A stretch of 64,000 nt of DNA, taken from positions 39,505,506 through 39,569,505 of the forward strand of contig CM044955.1 in NCBI GenBank assembly GCA_024516035.1. Direction: 5' to 3'. The translations under genes and the position numbers were made by a program. Shown here in pieces: positions 11,672 through 23,269 of the stretch. Source of the stretch: Bactericera cockerelli (lineage: Eukaryota > Arthropoda > Insecta > Hemiptera > Triozidae). How positions within the stretch are numbered: the stretch's first letter is position 1; every line of letters begins with the position of its first letter. The notes beneath the pieces are model-generated. The model had not been told where the DNA came from. It saw nothing but the letters and a program-made list of their open reading frames with translations, and made no database searches.

Positions 11672-11705
11672 GAAGGAGGTTATATTAACTGATATAACCT
11701 CCTTC
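11672..11705. repeat. Perfect 14-bp hairpin
   Basis: GAAGGAGGTTATAT (11672-11685) and ATATAACCTCCTTC (11692-11705) are exact complements around a 6-base loop. Confidence 0.8.
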
Positions 11706-14399
11706 CCCCGCTATCTTCTCTAACCATTGCATCGGAATCATTTTGCAGATTGATAAAGAAACATAATTCTGTAGACAAGTATGTAGTAGTTCAATGTTGA
11801 ATTGTTTCAGAAGGAAATTCCTGATAGGATATCATGTACCTACCTAATGCAATAGAATGGGGTAAATAAGATTTTGCGATAACTTGGAAACCATTCAAGG
11901 ACGTTATGCAAGGTATAAGTTTATGTGAAAATGATGCTGACAGTAGCGAAGTTATCGAGCCTAAAGATCCATCGATCCTTTAAAATTTTGTGAACTTTCG
12001 AGCATATACGAGTAAGTTTGACTCAATCTCAGGGACTTACAGTGTATACCAGCGCTTTACCTTTCACCAATAATTATGACACAAATCTTTGCCGGCCTTA
12101 ACAGAGTTCGCTTTAGGAAGGTCATCTAGCCGTTTAATTGTGGACGTACAAGTGGCAGAATCAACCAACCCATAAATCTTCAAACAATGTCGATTTCAAG
12201 TAGATTTAGGAAAGAGCAAAGTGAAAGAAGAAGAATAGATTAGATTAAGTTGAGTGTAGACTTTGGAGTGTGTGAACAGTGTGATCAGTGTGGTAACCTA
12301 ATCAGAAGATCATTGAGACAATGTCTATGGAACGTTTTCGATGGAAATTAATAATTCAAACATGTTAACTTTTGTTAAACCTCAGAGTTTGTGAGTAGGT
12401 ATTTGATTAATAATGCGGTATCCAAGGAAATAAGTGTAATGAAAAGTTACACTTGTCGACGGATCCCTGTAAATAATTCATTGTACCAACTAGCAAACTG
12501 TGGAGGTCGCTTTAGCTTTAACAATCTCTTTTCACTTATTGTTTTACATTTTTGTTTTGAGATTAAATTTTCAAAATAATTAGAATTATATTTACTTTAC
12601 TTGATAGTTAGATTGCTGAACTCACGGGTTCTAAGTTCGGATCCTATTAGATACACTGATTCTCGTTTGGTTGGGCTGATGCTAAGGGCCTTTGGGCGTT
12701 TAAATAAATTTATAATTAAGGATGTGTTGAGTGGTAAATCAACGACATCATTTTAATAATAGTTAACTTCCAAGCAACCCCTTTATTGATTGAACCTTTT
12801 TTGTGAATGTTTCCCCAGGGAACAGCCGAGTTTTGGTCAATTTCTCTGGTCACACTATAGAGTGTGACAGGGCCAGAAGCGCAAGACTTACTCTTTGTTT
12901 CTCCACTCATCAATACTAAAACTTTGTGTAGCTCAGGTTCCAGGGCACCTCATTCTCAAAGAGTTTTCAGTGCCACGTGAACCTATACATATCCAATCCT
13001 CAAGAGGCCACTCCTATGTAAAATTTTGGAATTATACATTTAAAACTACAAATGAAAATCCTACTGTTATGTATTTCATAGACTTTTCCGAGAGTTTCTA
13101 TAAATAAAATAAGCGGATCACGACCCGAGCAACTCGAGGGAGGGTGTGGATAATATAGTTCTCAGAAGTAAAAAGTGCAGATAAATGAAATCTGCTTCTC
13201 TGTGATCGTTATTTTAATACAATCACCATCTATGTATATTTCATTTCTAATTGACTTTAGAGAATTTCGTCGTACAGATCGGGTTTAAGCGTCCCTGATA
13301 TGAATTTTTCTGGACTGGGGTTTTACCTAGCTCTCGCACCAGCTTGCCACAATTATCTCACCCAGCCTGCATTAAACAGAAGTTCATTACTGTGTATCCT
13401 ACCGAGAAGCACCAGTACTAAGCCCTTGCGCTTGCCTAGGTATTTCAGCTTCCTGGAAATACATCCGATAACTTCAAGTATGATCGGAAGTATACATGCA
13501 GACTTCTCGTACAAACTTAGGTATTCTACCTTGGACGTGCGGATAATTTTTCAGTCCTGTTCGCGTATTGCAAAACATTTTGATGTATAAATAACTTCAC
13601 AGGGACTTATTGTTTGCATTACCTCTTCAATAACCACATTAGTATGAATTTTCTTGATATGAGAAAAGTCTCTGATTAAAACTGTCAGTCCAGGAAGAAG
13701 GTTTTTAGAAAATGAAGTTGGTTCAAAAGAAAAGAAAAAAATATTTAACAAACGTAACATATATGTAATAAACAAAATTTTATTTCACCAAGTACGGCCA
13801 TGTCTCAGTTAACGCCAATTAGGTCGGAACACTCAATGGCAAAATGAAAGACGAAACAAAAAGTGCAATTTGAAACATGTCCTATTCTATGTAATTTTCG
13901 ATTTGAGTATTCTGTGCCAAAACCAAGTCAAGGTCCCCAGAGTCTGAACTTCCAGCAATTCCTTCGTGTGTCTTTAAAGTGTCTCACAATCTGTAAGAGC
14001 TAGGGACTTGAAACTTGATAGCTAGCCAGGTGAAAGGTAAAGGATATTGTTTTTCTATATTTAAATAATAGGCACACTAATTAAACCACTTTCATTGAGG
14101 CATGTACAATATGGACAATGGACATGGTGTTGCAGGTTGCATTTATTAGAAAGGTAGGTAATTGTATGCCATTTGTGTATGAAATAGATTTGATCTAACG
14201 GCTAGCTTGAATAAAGCACATTCTCTAACAGACTCTAAATTTTCAATTATTGACCACTTTCTAAGGCATCTGAGTCCGTGTACCGGCAATAACTCGGTAA
14301 TGGTTGTCTTCCACCTGTTTCAACAATTATGGCCAAGGCTAAAGTAAGTATGCAATACTTATTTATCTACAATAAATTGTAAGGATTCCCATGAAACAA
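11706..14399. other. Intronic stretch; possible SINE remnant near 12608-12720
   Basis: The segment 12608-12720 has a B-box-like aagttcggatcc after a tRNA-like stretch (gattgctgaactcacgg) and may be a decayed SINE. Around 13900-14040 a decayed piece of family P is suggested (gtccccagagtctgaacttc; gtaagagctagggacttgaa). The ORFs at 12391-13775 have no recognisable domain. Confidence 0.35.
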
Positions 14400-14545
14400 A
14401 GAGTTTTTTTTCTATTATAGTGGTTAAGGCTCTAGACTGGTAATCCAGGGAGCTTGGGGGTCCGTTGGTTCGGATTCCCCCCAGTCTATGAAGTTTTCTT
14501 CCTTCATTCGAGAATTTGATCACATAATAATGACACCAAAACACG
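14400..14545 (+). mobile_element. tRNA-derived SINE (family 3)
   Basis: The + strand tRNA-like head has A-box-like tagtggttaaggctctagac and B-box-like GGTTCGGATTCC (14468-14479), then cattcgagaatttgatcaca and taataatg, as in the other family 3 copies. Confidence 0.65.
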
Positions 14546-16094
14546 TCTTATCATTCTGAAGATGCTCTTTTGCACATTCACAAATTCTAAGTCGTGGAAC
14601 TAAACCACCTATCTGATCTGAAGAGGTCAATATATTCCCTAGTATTTATGTTGCATGCATATGTGGAAAGCGGCTTATATTTACATAAGGGCCACTATTA
14701 TTGTTATTAAGACAGGGATGGAAAGTCGGGGATAAAGTGAAAACAGCAATCAAAACCCTTTCAATGTTGAAGCGGCCATTGTTTCGATTCGCAGAACAAT
14801 TTTGTTTCTTGTTTTATGAATATGATTTTTTATTCGAGTCACAATATTTTTGTTATTTTTATGAGGTATTATTTTGCTGTACCTAATTACTATTATTAAC
14901 TATTTTCATCACTAAAGTGGTAGTTTTATTCATTAAAAAAATAATACTACAAATATTATGATAAATTAAAAAAAAAAAACTGAAATTTCTATCTATCACA
15001 AATAATACGCCTAGCTATTCAAAGAGGAAATGCGGCAGCAGTTGTGGGCTGCGTGCTTCAGGGAGATGATTTGGTTGACTTGATTTATAGATACTTAGTA
15101 AAATATATGTCTTCAGTTATCAAAAAAAAATCATAAATTAAAAAAGATATCATTTCAATCACCCTGGAATACCAGATCGTAATGTGTGCAGTTTTTTTTC
15201 GCTCAATGAGAGATTCAGGCAATTGCACCGAACATAAATTATGAATATTCTAAGGGCCATATTATGAATATTCTAAGGGCCATATTATGAAACATGATTA
15301 AAGTTAATCCAAGCTTGACACGCCCTGAAGTCGGAGTTTCAACGAATCACCGCGCACTATGACCGAGTTAAGGGATAGGGTCCACTTGATGAAATCTAAT
15401 CCTGTTTTATATTTCAGTCAGGGGGGCAATGCTGCCAGTGTGTTGTCAGCATTGCCTTCTGAAGAAATGAATGCATTTTTTTATTTAGAAAATGAAAATA
15501 AATAAAAATAGTTATACAGTGACTATAGCGCCCAAGTTTAGATTCAGTCGTAAATATCAGATATCTTCCAAAAGTCATGGCATGGGATGGACATGTATCT
15601 TGAGCAGAGGAGACGAGTGTTAACTTTAATTATAAACTTCAATACAGTAATCCAAGGAGAAGACGAAGACTTATGAAAGTGCTGTGGTATGAAAGTATCA
15701 AAAAATAGATAATGAGAAAATTCCTGTTAGAGAATTATACTGAATTAGCTCAAGACAAAAATGTTTTTTTGGAGGTTATGGGCCTTATAATCTCCAGAAA
15801 ACTTCTAGCCTTTATTATGATTATTTATAATTAATTGTTTTGTTAGATCCTCAGGACCCTTACTTAGCCTGGTTAAGGCAAAAAGTGTCAACAGAAAGTG
15901 TCAAGTGTAAATTTTGGATAGTAACAAAAACTTTGCCAGATTTTGGCAGCCAGAATAAAATGCCTAATTGCCTCTGGGACCCTAGCTGTGAGTAAAGTCT
16001 GCATGAGCATGACGGAAGGAGGAATGCACATATAATATAATAAACAATTTTACGTAAAAGTAGATACCCAAGAATCAGATGGGTAATGGACTTT
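14546..16094. other. Intronic stretch with a short tandem duplication
   Basis: A 27-bp unit (tatgaatattctaagggccat plus tatta) is duplicated at about 15237-15293. The following 100 bases (ccctgaagtcggagtttcaa) have a rough counterpart near 40490-40590. Nothing else is supported. Confidence 0.4.
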
Positions 16095-16318
16095 GATTTT
16101 TTTTAAGGCCGCTATCAACTGCATGGTCAAAACACGACGGGGGTATTACCCTCATTTGCAGGAAATTCTGAAACCTGCTACCCACATCAACCTCACCCAG
16201 CCTAGGTTGAGCCTGAATGTCAGCATCACGAAATCTTCACCTCGTTGGACGTTGCTTAACTTCGGTGATCCTACGAGAACCGGTGCTTCAAGGTGCCATT
16301 GACGCAGGCTGGAACATT
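16095..16318 (-). mobile_element. 5S rRNA-derived SINE
   Basis: In reverse orientation: gcgtcaatggcacc, accggttctcgtagg, atcaccgaagttaagcaac, then the body (aggctgggtgaggttgatgt in slightly diverged form, tttcctgcaaatgagggt) and a poly-A remnant (complement of tttttttt, about 16097-16104). The ORF 16093-16302 is its antisense read and is not a gene. Confidence 0.8.
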
Positions 16319-17119
16319 GAAAGGGATTTCAATTCTCACTATGTAAAACACTGCAGAACGATAGGTAGGCTACTTCAGTTTGAAATTTGAAAAGAGCTTA
16401 TATTCTAGCGTACCGTTACAGACACAATGTACCTACATAATTATGCTGGTACATCATGTCCGGATTACTCTTGACTTAATACTACAACAATGACGAGTAA
16501 TTTACTGATAGCTGAGATACGGTGGAAAGACTTTGCAACGGGGAATATTGTTCTGACACCAGTGTGATAACTCTAAACGTAGGCGATTGGTTAATTCTGA
16601 GTTGCTTTTTTCATAATACATTAGTTGCCTACTTGATCTCTTTTGGTACCAAGATCAGTGGCGTAGCTAGACCATTACGGGTTTTGAGGACGGAAAAGAC
16701 TGGGGTATTTGGAAATAATGCACTGATGAAGTGGTCAATGCTATCTGTAAATTAATGTTGTTGGAGTAGGTATGGATGTTGTTTTCCAATGTTCTTTCCA
16801 CAATTCCAACTCTTTGACGAACAGGAGTTCCAATACATGTTCCCGCTGCCACTGTTTACAGAGAACTCTGACCGTATCTTCAATAGCGGATTGGTTGGTT
16901 GTTGTAATCCTGGATGGGTGAATGGTAAAATATTTTCTATTTTGGAAAGAACATCCTTGCAAGTGTTTCAAGAATCTTAAGTCAAGCTGACTTATGAAGC
17001 GGTCCAACAAGGGGTTAAATACCGACACTCAGTAGGAATCTTCTACATTAGCAACATCGTAATTTTGGGAGGGGGGGATTGTCCCCAAACCTACCCCTCC
17101 CCATTGATTCAGAATGATT
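16319..17119. other. Intronic stretch with no recognised feature
   Basis: Small overlapping ORFs at 16522-17028 on both strands lack recognisable domains. No repeat match was noticed. Confidence 0.4.
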
Positions 17120-17420
17120 CAGATTTTATAGTGTACCAGCGGGTTACACCCACCACTTCGCCCGTCTATCACACACACATACACACCCACACGCAGGCAC
17201 ACACACGCCCACACTCACACAACACACACACGCAAACACACACACTCACACATACTTACACACACAAAATTTCATTTTAGTCGAAAAACCTAAATAAAAA
17301 CGTCAAGAACGGCTCATCAGAATTTTGCGATCGATAACTACACATGTCAAATGAAAATCAAAAATGGTCGTCACTTTAAATTTGGAGAAAATATAGCATT
17401 TAGGTCAAGAGACGAGAATA
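17120..17420 (-). repeat. Dispersed repeat with CA/TG microsatellite (family T)
   Basis: Contains a CA-rich tract (17171-17270), then ttagtcgaaaaacctaaat, gaacggctcatcagaatttt, tcgataactacacatgtcaa. In reverse these match 39940-40320, 42020-42520 and 44690-44870, where ttctgatgagccgttcttga, catttgacatatcga and a TG-rich end are seen. Confidence 0.65.
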
Positions 17421-17728
17421 TATTTTTTTTTATTATTCAGTGTTGCTTAACCCTAGGGACATATTATAACCTAGCCTAGAACAATTTCCTGTTCCAGAGA
17501 AACCTATTGTGCAAATTAGTGCAAATGTGTGCGGTCTTTATCTTTGAGAAGGTCTAGTTCAGAGTTCATGAATTTATGAGTACAAAATTTCGTTTAAATC
17601 CAGTAGTTTTTGAGATTTCCGTTGCAAGGAATGCAAATAACAGGGAGCAGACAGCTCAAGATAGTAATTAATGAAAAGGTTTACTATGTGATATTGTCTG
17701 TTTCTCAACAGTAAAATAGCGCAAAGAA

Positions 17729-17734
17729 TTTATT
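17729..17734 (-). terminator. AATAAA poly(A) signal of the 255-aa gene
   Basis: TTTATT on the + strand, i.e. AATAAA on the - strand, about 20 bases past the stop codon at 17754. Such a short 3' UTR is typical of compact intronless genes. Confidence 0.6.
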
Positions 17735-17753
17735 CTTTATAGAAGCATCGATT

Positions 17754-18521
17754 TCACTTTTTGTCAAGGTTGGTTTGAATGGACTTCTCGTCGTAGCAAG
17801 CAAAACAATTTCGTTTCAAGCAATCTATGTTCTGTCTAACCTTTCGAATTTCTTTCCTCAAGTACTTCTGTTTTTCTACGAGCAAAGACTTTGGTTTGTA
17901 CCGGTCACAATTTTTGGATGATTTGGACCTTTTTGACTTGCGTTTCCTTTGTGAACAACATGTAGTTACTCTGCTGCATTGGTTTGATATTTTGCTACAA
18001 CATACTCCAGAAATTTTTTTACGACACATACATGAACAACATTGTGACGTAATAAAAGACGGGTCGCAGGGCCTACAACATGGGTTGCATAACCAGCTGT
18101 AAGGGCTGCAAAAGTTGCTACAACTCAGAGGACAGTTGTTTCCTGTCATAATGTTACGCAATAACAGTTCTCTAAGTAGTCCTGAGCAGGCATCACAACA
18201 TTGGCTGTGCGACGGACATCTCGCCATACTGAATGCACTTGTTGCAGTATGCAACATTGCATCGTACAAGACGTCAATGCAGTCTGGACACACGGTAGAG
18301 AAGTGTTTCTTCAAAACCCTCAGAAGTATTTTCAAGTCATCAAATGTCTTGATGGGATTCTTCTCAATTACTTCAGTATCATCATCTTTGATTTGTTTAG
18401 TAAATTCTTCAATACTGTTCCTCCCTGAAATGTTTTCTTCTTTGTTTTCTCTCGTAAAATCTTCATGTGTACTTTCTTCGTTTACATCAAAATCTACGTG
18501 AATATCCTCGTTACTTTCCAT
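17754..18521 (-). CDS. Cysteine-rich 255-aa orphan protein nested in intron 1
   Basis: A single uninterrupted 255-codon ORF on the strand opposite the host gene. Residues 1-70 are acidic (Glu/Asp-rich) with no cysteine. From about residue 88 the protein is cysteine-dense: I count 26 cysteines, in clusters such as CPDC, CCDAC, NPCCRPC, CCSCMC and CCS. A basic stretch (QRKRKSKRSKSSK) follows at about 190, then a charged, probably helical segment (YLRKEIRKVRQNIDCLKRN). No signal peptide or membrane segment is evident. AATAAA lies about 20 bases after the stop. I do not recognise the family. Acidic-Cys-basic composition and the neighbouring CGP-repeat gene 2.1 kb away on the same strand suggest a sperm structural or chromatin-associated protein; this is inference. 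ORFs on the + strand here (17827-18102, 18115-18501) are antisense shadows. Confidence 0.75.
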   Translation of the reverse strand: MESNEDIHVDFDVNEESTHEDFTRENKEENISGRNSIEEFTKQIKDDDTEVIEKNPIKTFDDLKILLRVLKKHFSTVCPDCIDVLYDAMLHTATSAFSMARCPSHSQCCDACSGLLRELLLRNIMTGNNCPLSCSNFCSPYSWLCNPCCRPCDPSFITSQCCSCMCRKKISGVCCSKISNQCSRVTTCCSQRKRKSKRSKSSKNCDRYKPKSLLVEKQKYLRKEIRKVRQNIDCLKRNCFACYDEKSIQTNLDKK

Positions 18522-19764
18522 TGTTTCAAACTAAATGTTTATGATGAGTATAATAACATAATTTTAAATAGGGTTTTGGGTTTGTGTGTAGTGTAAATTA
18601 CCATTCGATGTCACTTTTCATATAAAGAATCTTAATTAATCACCCAGGCTACTCATTATAATGGTAAATGGACATTTGTATCATTAGTAGCCATTAAAAG
18701 CCAGTAGTAAAGTTTTCAGTTCTTGGACTGTGCATTAATTCATGCACCGCCACCGATTTGAATCAATGAACCACCCCTATCAATGAAAAAACACGGATTT
18801 TACACCGGCGGCCTAGCCCCACATGATTTTTTTATTTTTATTCCTGATCTTACTATACACCCAAGACATAGTCCTCTATGCATTTTTCCTTAAAAGCATA
18901 CCTACTTGGGAATAGGTAAATTTATCTAATTATTTGCTTAGAATTTGGGTTTTTACAGCAAAATTTAGATAAAAGGAACCAGTAATAAACTATTTATCTG
19001 AAAATAACTGGTGTGTTGCCGAAATGCTTCTATCAGCTCGGAAACTCACCAAGTAGCTGATAATAATATTTACATATTACGTAGATAAACGCGGTTGACC
19101 ATTGATAGTGAGGATTTGTGTTGCTAAATTCGATTTCATGTCAAAGATGAAGTCAACAAACATACCACTGTTCAACTTCCTCCTGCAAATAAAATATATC
19201 CTCTGGTCAGGTTGACAACAAAAGTTTTCATCTTACTTCCTGGACAGTTGCTTCTCGTCCTCTCTTTCTGTCGGAAATAACTTTCTTTGCCTCTTACATC
19301 TTGAAAAACTTTTTTCCACTTTCTTTTGTTTGAGCAGACATTTTGGTGAAATATTAAAATCTTTTTTGTGCATTTTCTTTCCCTTCTTGAAGTGTTAAGG
19401 GTTTGAGATATCTATTATAAACTTCTCGAGTATTTTTCTCAGAAATGTAAAAAAGTGACATTCACTTGAGCATTGGGATGAATGAAATTGTTCTGAGTCA
19501 TTTAAAAGTGGGATTGGAGGTCCGTTAGTGGACTTGAATATAAAATTGCACCAAAAAATGTAACTCTAAATATTTTGACGTAATATTGGTAAAAGTTTTG
19601 GAATATCAGCTAAGCCGGCAAGCCTATTAACTGCTATCTTTAGCCAAGAAGAGGTACATTATAATAATGTATTGCACCTCTAATGTCTTCGGGAAACTGA
19701 TTTACTAGATAATTATTTATATTCTTTTGTTTCTCAGAACTTCAACTTCAATATATTTTGATTT
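18522..19764. other. Intronic stretch upstream of the 255-aa gene
   Basis: Likely holds the promoter of the - strand gene, but no clear TATA or initiator was identified. Around 18830-18900 a word (acacccaagacatagtcctc, then tatgcatttttcc) recurs near 26400-26470 and 55680-55800. Confidence 0.4.
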
Positions 19765-20235
19765 CAAATCTATTTCGGAGACAAACAATTTCATAGCTAC
19801 AAGAGGGACACATAATGGGGACCTTCAGAAATTTCAATGACCCTTTCAAGGTTATTTCAGAGTCAACTTTGGAATTTTAATACCCTTTTGGGAGTGTGAG
19901 ATTTTTTCCATCTTAGACTGAGTTGGGCATATCACATCATTCTATTTTTAGGTGCTAAACACAATGGTAACTATGGTATTTCATTTTACTTAACTTTTTG
20001 GATTTTAAGTACAGGGGACTCAAAAAATTCTTTTAAAAATAAATAAAAACGAACAAAATACTTCCGAATTCCAGGGAGGAAAAAGGAGTTCTATTTGAAA
20101 TCCAAAAGTTGACCTTAAAATAACCAAGAAGGGGTCATTTGAGAATCTTCTGAAAGTCACCATAATGTGTCCTCTTTGGAGTTCTCTGTGAACAGATTTT
20201 TCCTATCTTCAGTAGTTTCGGAGATATTTGACTCA
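19765..20235. repeat. Diverged inverted repeat (about 470 bp)
   Basis: The left part (gagggacacataatgggga, cttcagaaatttcaatgacc, aaggttatttcagagtcaac) reappears as the reverse complement on the right (gttgaccttaaaataacc, ggggtcatttgagaatcttc, accataatgtgtcctctttg). The arms meet around 19990-20010. It is probably an old MITE or foldback. An ACCCTGTATA motif follows at 20253-20262. Confidence 0.55.
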
Positions 20236-20619
20236 ATCGATTACAACAGTTCACCCTGTATATCACCTCGGTGTTCAATCCTATTACCCGTGCTATATTC
20301 AATCAGTTTTCATACCATTTTCTGCAATTATAATTATGTGAAGTAAGGTTCCTTTGGTGCTCTTGAAGGGTCTTTAGACCTTTCTAAAAGTTACTTGCAG
20401 CGCTCTCAAATGTCTACAAGTTCCTCATAAAGAACATTTGATGGGGTTCTATACCACAAAAGTGTTAAGGAACCCCGTCGAAGGTTAATACGCTCCTCAG
20501 TTAAATATACTTGCCTTCTGTATACCGTGTTTTTAGTATTTTTATGTACAATGAGCCACTCAAACGTATCTAATATTAACTGAATTGAACGGAGGATATA
20601 AGAAAGTAAAATTTATATT

Positions 20620-20625
20620 TTTATT
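20620..20625 (-). terminator. AATAAA poly(A) signal of the CGP-repeat gene
   Basis: TTTATT on the + strand, about 15 bases beyond the stop at 20640. Confidence 0.6.
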
Positions 20626-20639
20626 AGCAATAAATCATA

Positions 20640-21243
20640 TCAATAAGTTCTGCATGGGGCACAAGGGGGTTTTGGACAGCAAGGACCACAAGGAGGAACG
20701 GGACATCTAGGCCCACAGGGTGGAACAGGGCAACTAGGACCGCAGGGTGGAACAGGGCAATTAGGACCGCAGGGTGGAACAGGGCAATTAGGACCACAGG
20801 GTGGAACAGGGCAATTAGGACCACAGGGTGGAACAGGACAGCTGGGTCCACAAGGTGGAACAGGGCAGCTAGGTCCGCAGGGTGGAACAGGGCAGCTGGG
20901 TCCACAGGGTGGAACAGGGCAGCTTGGTCCACATGGGGGAACAGGGCAGCTGGGTCCACAGGGTGGAACAGGGCAGCTAGGCCCACATGGTGGAACAGGA
21001 CAACTGGGTCCGCATGGGGATGGACACTGGTCCACAGTGGAACAGACACTGGGTCCACATGGGTGGGCACTGTCCACAGTGGACAGGACAACTGGGTCCA
21101 CATGGTGGTCTTGGGCAACTCGGTCCACAGGGTGGAACAGGACAACTAGGACCACAGGGAGGCTTAGGGCAGCAATCGGGACGTCCAAGTCCAATAATCT
21201 GCAACATGATTCTAAAATGTAGTTCTTCTAAATTGGTACTCAA
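20640..21243 (-). CDS. Cys-Gly-Pro tandem-repeat protein (Mst/CGP-like), frame broken once
   Basis: From an ATG at 21243 the first frame reads a short leader (ending LGRPDCCPKPP) and three CGP units down to about 21065. The repeat then continues in the frame that ends at 20640 as about 12 nine-residue units CGPSCPVPP (variants with N, R or C) and the tail CCPKPPCAPCRTY. Each unit is 27 bp. The switch lies in a G run at 21061-21063 (catgggtggg, where sister units have catggtgg), so one extra base explains it. Leader and tail are non-repetitive and in the proper frames, which argues for a real protein. CGP repeats are known from Drosophila Mst84D/Mst87F and vertebrate ODF1, structural proteins of the sperm tail. 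The ORF 20624-21145 is a frame shadow of the array. Confidence 0.7.
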
Positions 21244-21429
21244 TAATTTTACGAATATAAATTGGATGGGATTGTTTAAAATCTAGTTTTGATTTCACTG
21301 CTGAAATGTGACTTGGTCTTGCTTGAACGGAACTAAAGAATTGGCCACTACTTTTATTCTATAGTTTTAATCAGTAATGCTAGCTCATTTAGATCAGAGG
21401 ATAGTGTTCACATTTTTGAACCACTCATC

Positions 21430-21910
21430 ATCATTTTGTCCGAAGATTGGTTGGCAGCTTCACTCATATCTCTCTGCTGTTTTCTCCTTCATTTCATCAT
21501 AGCTCTCACTTCCACTTCTGGAGGATTTGACTCATTTGACAACTTGCTCCATGTAAGTGAGTGCTCTTCCTCTTCCTCGGGTGCCTTCCATATTTCCTTC
21601 AATTATATCCACCATAAATTCATTATGTCGAAATGAGTGCCCATATAATTTATATTTTCGAGTGTCCTTCATATTGATGTGTCTGGTTTCTCCTACCCAT
21701 AAGTTCTAATATTCTCTCATTTTCTTTCAGTCCATTTGATCTTCTTCAATTTTCACCGACACCATTCGAATGTTTCAATAACAATTTGTCTCTTTCACCT
21801 TGCTGTCCACACTTCCAAACCATACAGGGCATTAATCCAAACCAAACACTTGATAAGTTTCTTCCTGATGGTGATTTTTCCAAACCTGATTTACATAGAA
21901 CCGAGTATTT
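21430..21910 (-). pseudogene. LINE reverse transcriptase C-terminal fragment
   Basis: Translated on the - strand, with stops and frame shifts, it gives RKKLIKCLVWINALYGLEVW, then [19 protein letters not shown], then [15 protein letters not shown] and SYDEMKEKTAERYE. These match the conserved C-terminal region of insect LINE reverse transcriptases (VALYGSETW; GHIVRHN; EGRRGRGRPR; SYxxxKxxAxDR). It is 5' truncated and defective. It ends about 190 bp upstream of the CGP-repeat gene start. Confidence 0.75.
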
Positions 21911-23269
21911 GATGATATTAAATTCAATAAAGTAAAACAATTAAATACAAACAAAAGGGAATGAACAAACATACTATAATAGGTCAATGAAAGAATAAGT
22001 TGTAGAGTGCCTGAGAGGCAACACAGCCAATTCCTATTCGAATAGTTGTCAAGGAAGGTGTTTTTCTCTAGGATTAGAGGACACGGATTTCTATTTTCGC
22101 TTATATCTCAAGAACGATACATTTTTTGTTAAAAGCATGTATGGAGTAATGTAATGTACTTTAATTAAAAACTACTATGAAAATTCTCAAACGTTTTCGA
22201 GATACACTTTGGAGCATAAATCAGTCAGATTTTTTTTAAATTTTATTTTATTGAATATCTTTGAAATACTTTATATATATTTTGATCAGAATGCCAAAAT
22301 CCGCCCGTTGCCAATTGAAATTCCGCCACTGGCGACTTCACCGCTAATTTTCGACAAAATTCTCTTGGATTTAGCGTTTTTAGGTATGGTTTAAGGGGGT
22401 CAAGACTCATAAATTTTTAGATATCTTCAACCGTTTGGTCAAAAACTGTAAATTTTCTGGGAGCGTATTACTCAAACACAGCTAATGATATTTCAAATTA
22501 CCTAACAATTAATGAAAAATCGTCCAAATTTTTTTTTGGACATTTTTACATATACATTATGTACATTATGGACATACATATACATTAATTAAGTTCTATA
22601 CAAAGCTTTAAAAAATTCTACCGTTCTTGAGATATCAGCAAAAATTCGAAAATCGTACCTTCTTTCAACTCTAGTGAACCACCTTTCAAGTCGTGCGTTT
22701 AACTACTATTTGCTATAAACTCGAAGACCCTCATTAAAATCACACAACCTGCGTAAGGTCGCCATTAGCTAGCATTGCGGAAACAGACAGTATTTGATGA
22801 TATATATAATTATATTGACGCTTTTTCGTATTAGTGATCTCTACTTTTTAGTCATCCTATCCTTACATGAATTCCATTAGGTAAACGAAATGTATTTTGG
22901 TTATTCTTATAAAACTTTCATAAAAAAATATGATACGTACTATTTTCTCAATATCTTCCCATAAAGTTTTTCCATCAAAACATGCAGATGAATCAATGGA
23001 ACACCACATGTTATATTCTGTCAAGTTACAGTCAATTGTACATCTAGTTCAACTTCTCACTTTTCTTTTTATACTGATTATATACCACAGGGAAATCATA
23101 AATCATACTATCATATGAACCTTTATACTTTGATATATTTCGACCGAATGTACTCCCCAAACTGATTCTGTTGTACGACACTATAGAAATGAAAGTTTTG
23201 ATGGTAATTTTTTCCCCATTTTATCATACTCGTAGATCTCTAAATCTTGCGAAATTTATGCAATCTAAA
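21911..23269. other. Intronic stretch with no recognised gene
   Basis: AT-rich sequence with repeat-like phrases (tatctcaagaacgatacat; aattccgccactggcgactt) that probably derive from an old transposon relative of family P. No coding signal. Confidence 0.35.

Noticed and set aside
13300..13775. 96-aa (+) and 74-aa (-) ORFs
   Set aside because: No recognisable motif, no poly(A) or splice support, and composition like the surrounding intron.
18115..18501. 128-aa + strand ORF (and 17827-18102, 18201-18428)
   Set aside because: Antisense shadows of the 255-aa cysteine-rich ORF.
20624..21145. 173-aa ORF (LFHPVD repeats) and + strand ORFs in the same region
   Set aside because: Frame shadows of the 27-bp CGP array. 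Only the CGP frame has a sensible leader, Cys-Gly-Pro composition and C-terminus.
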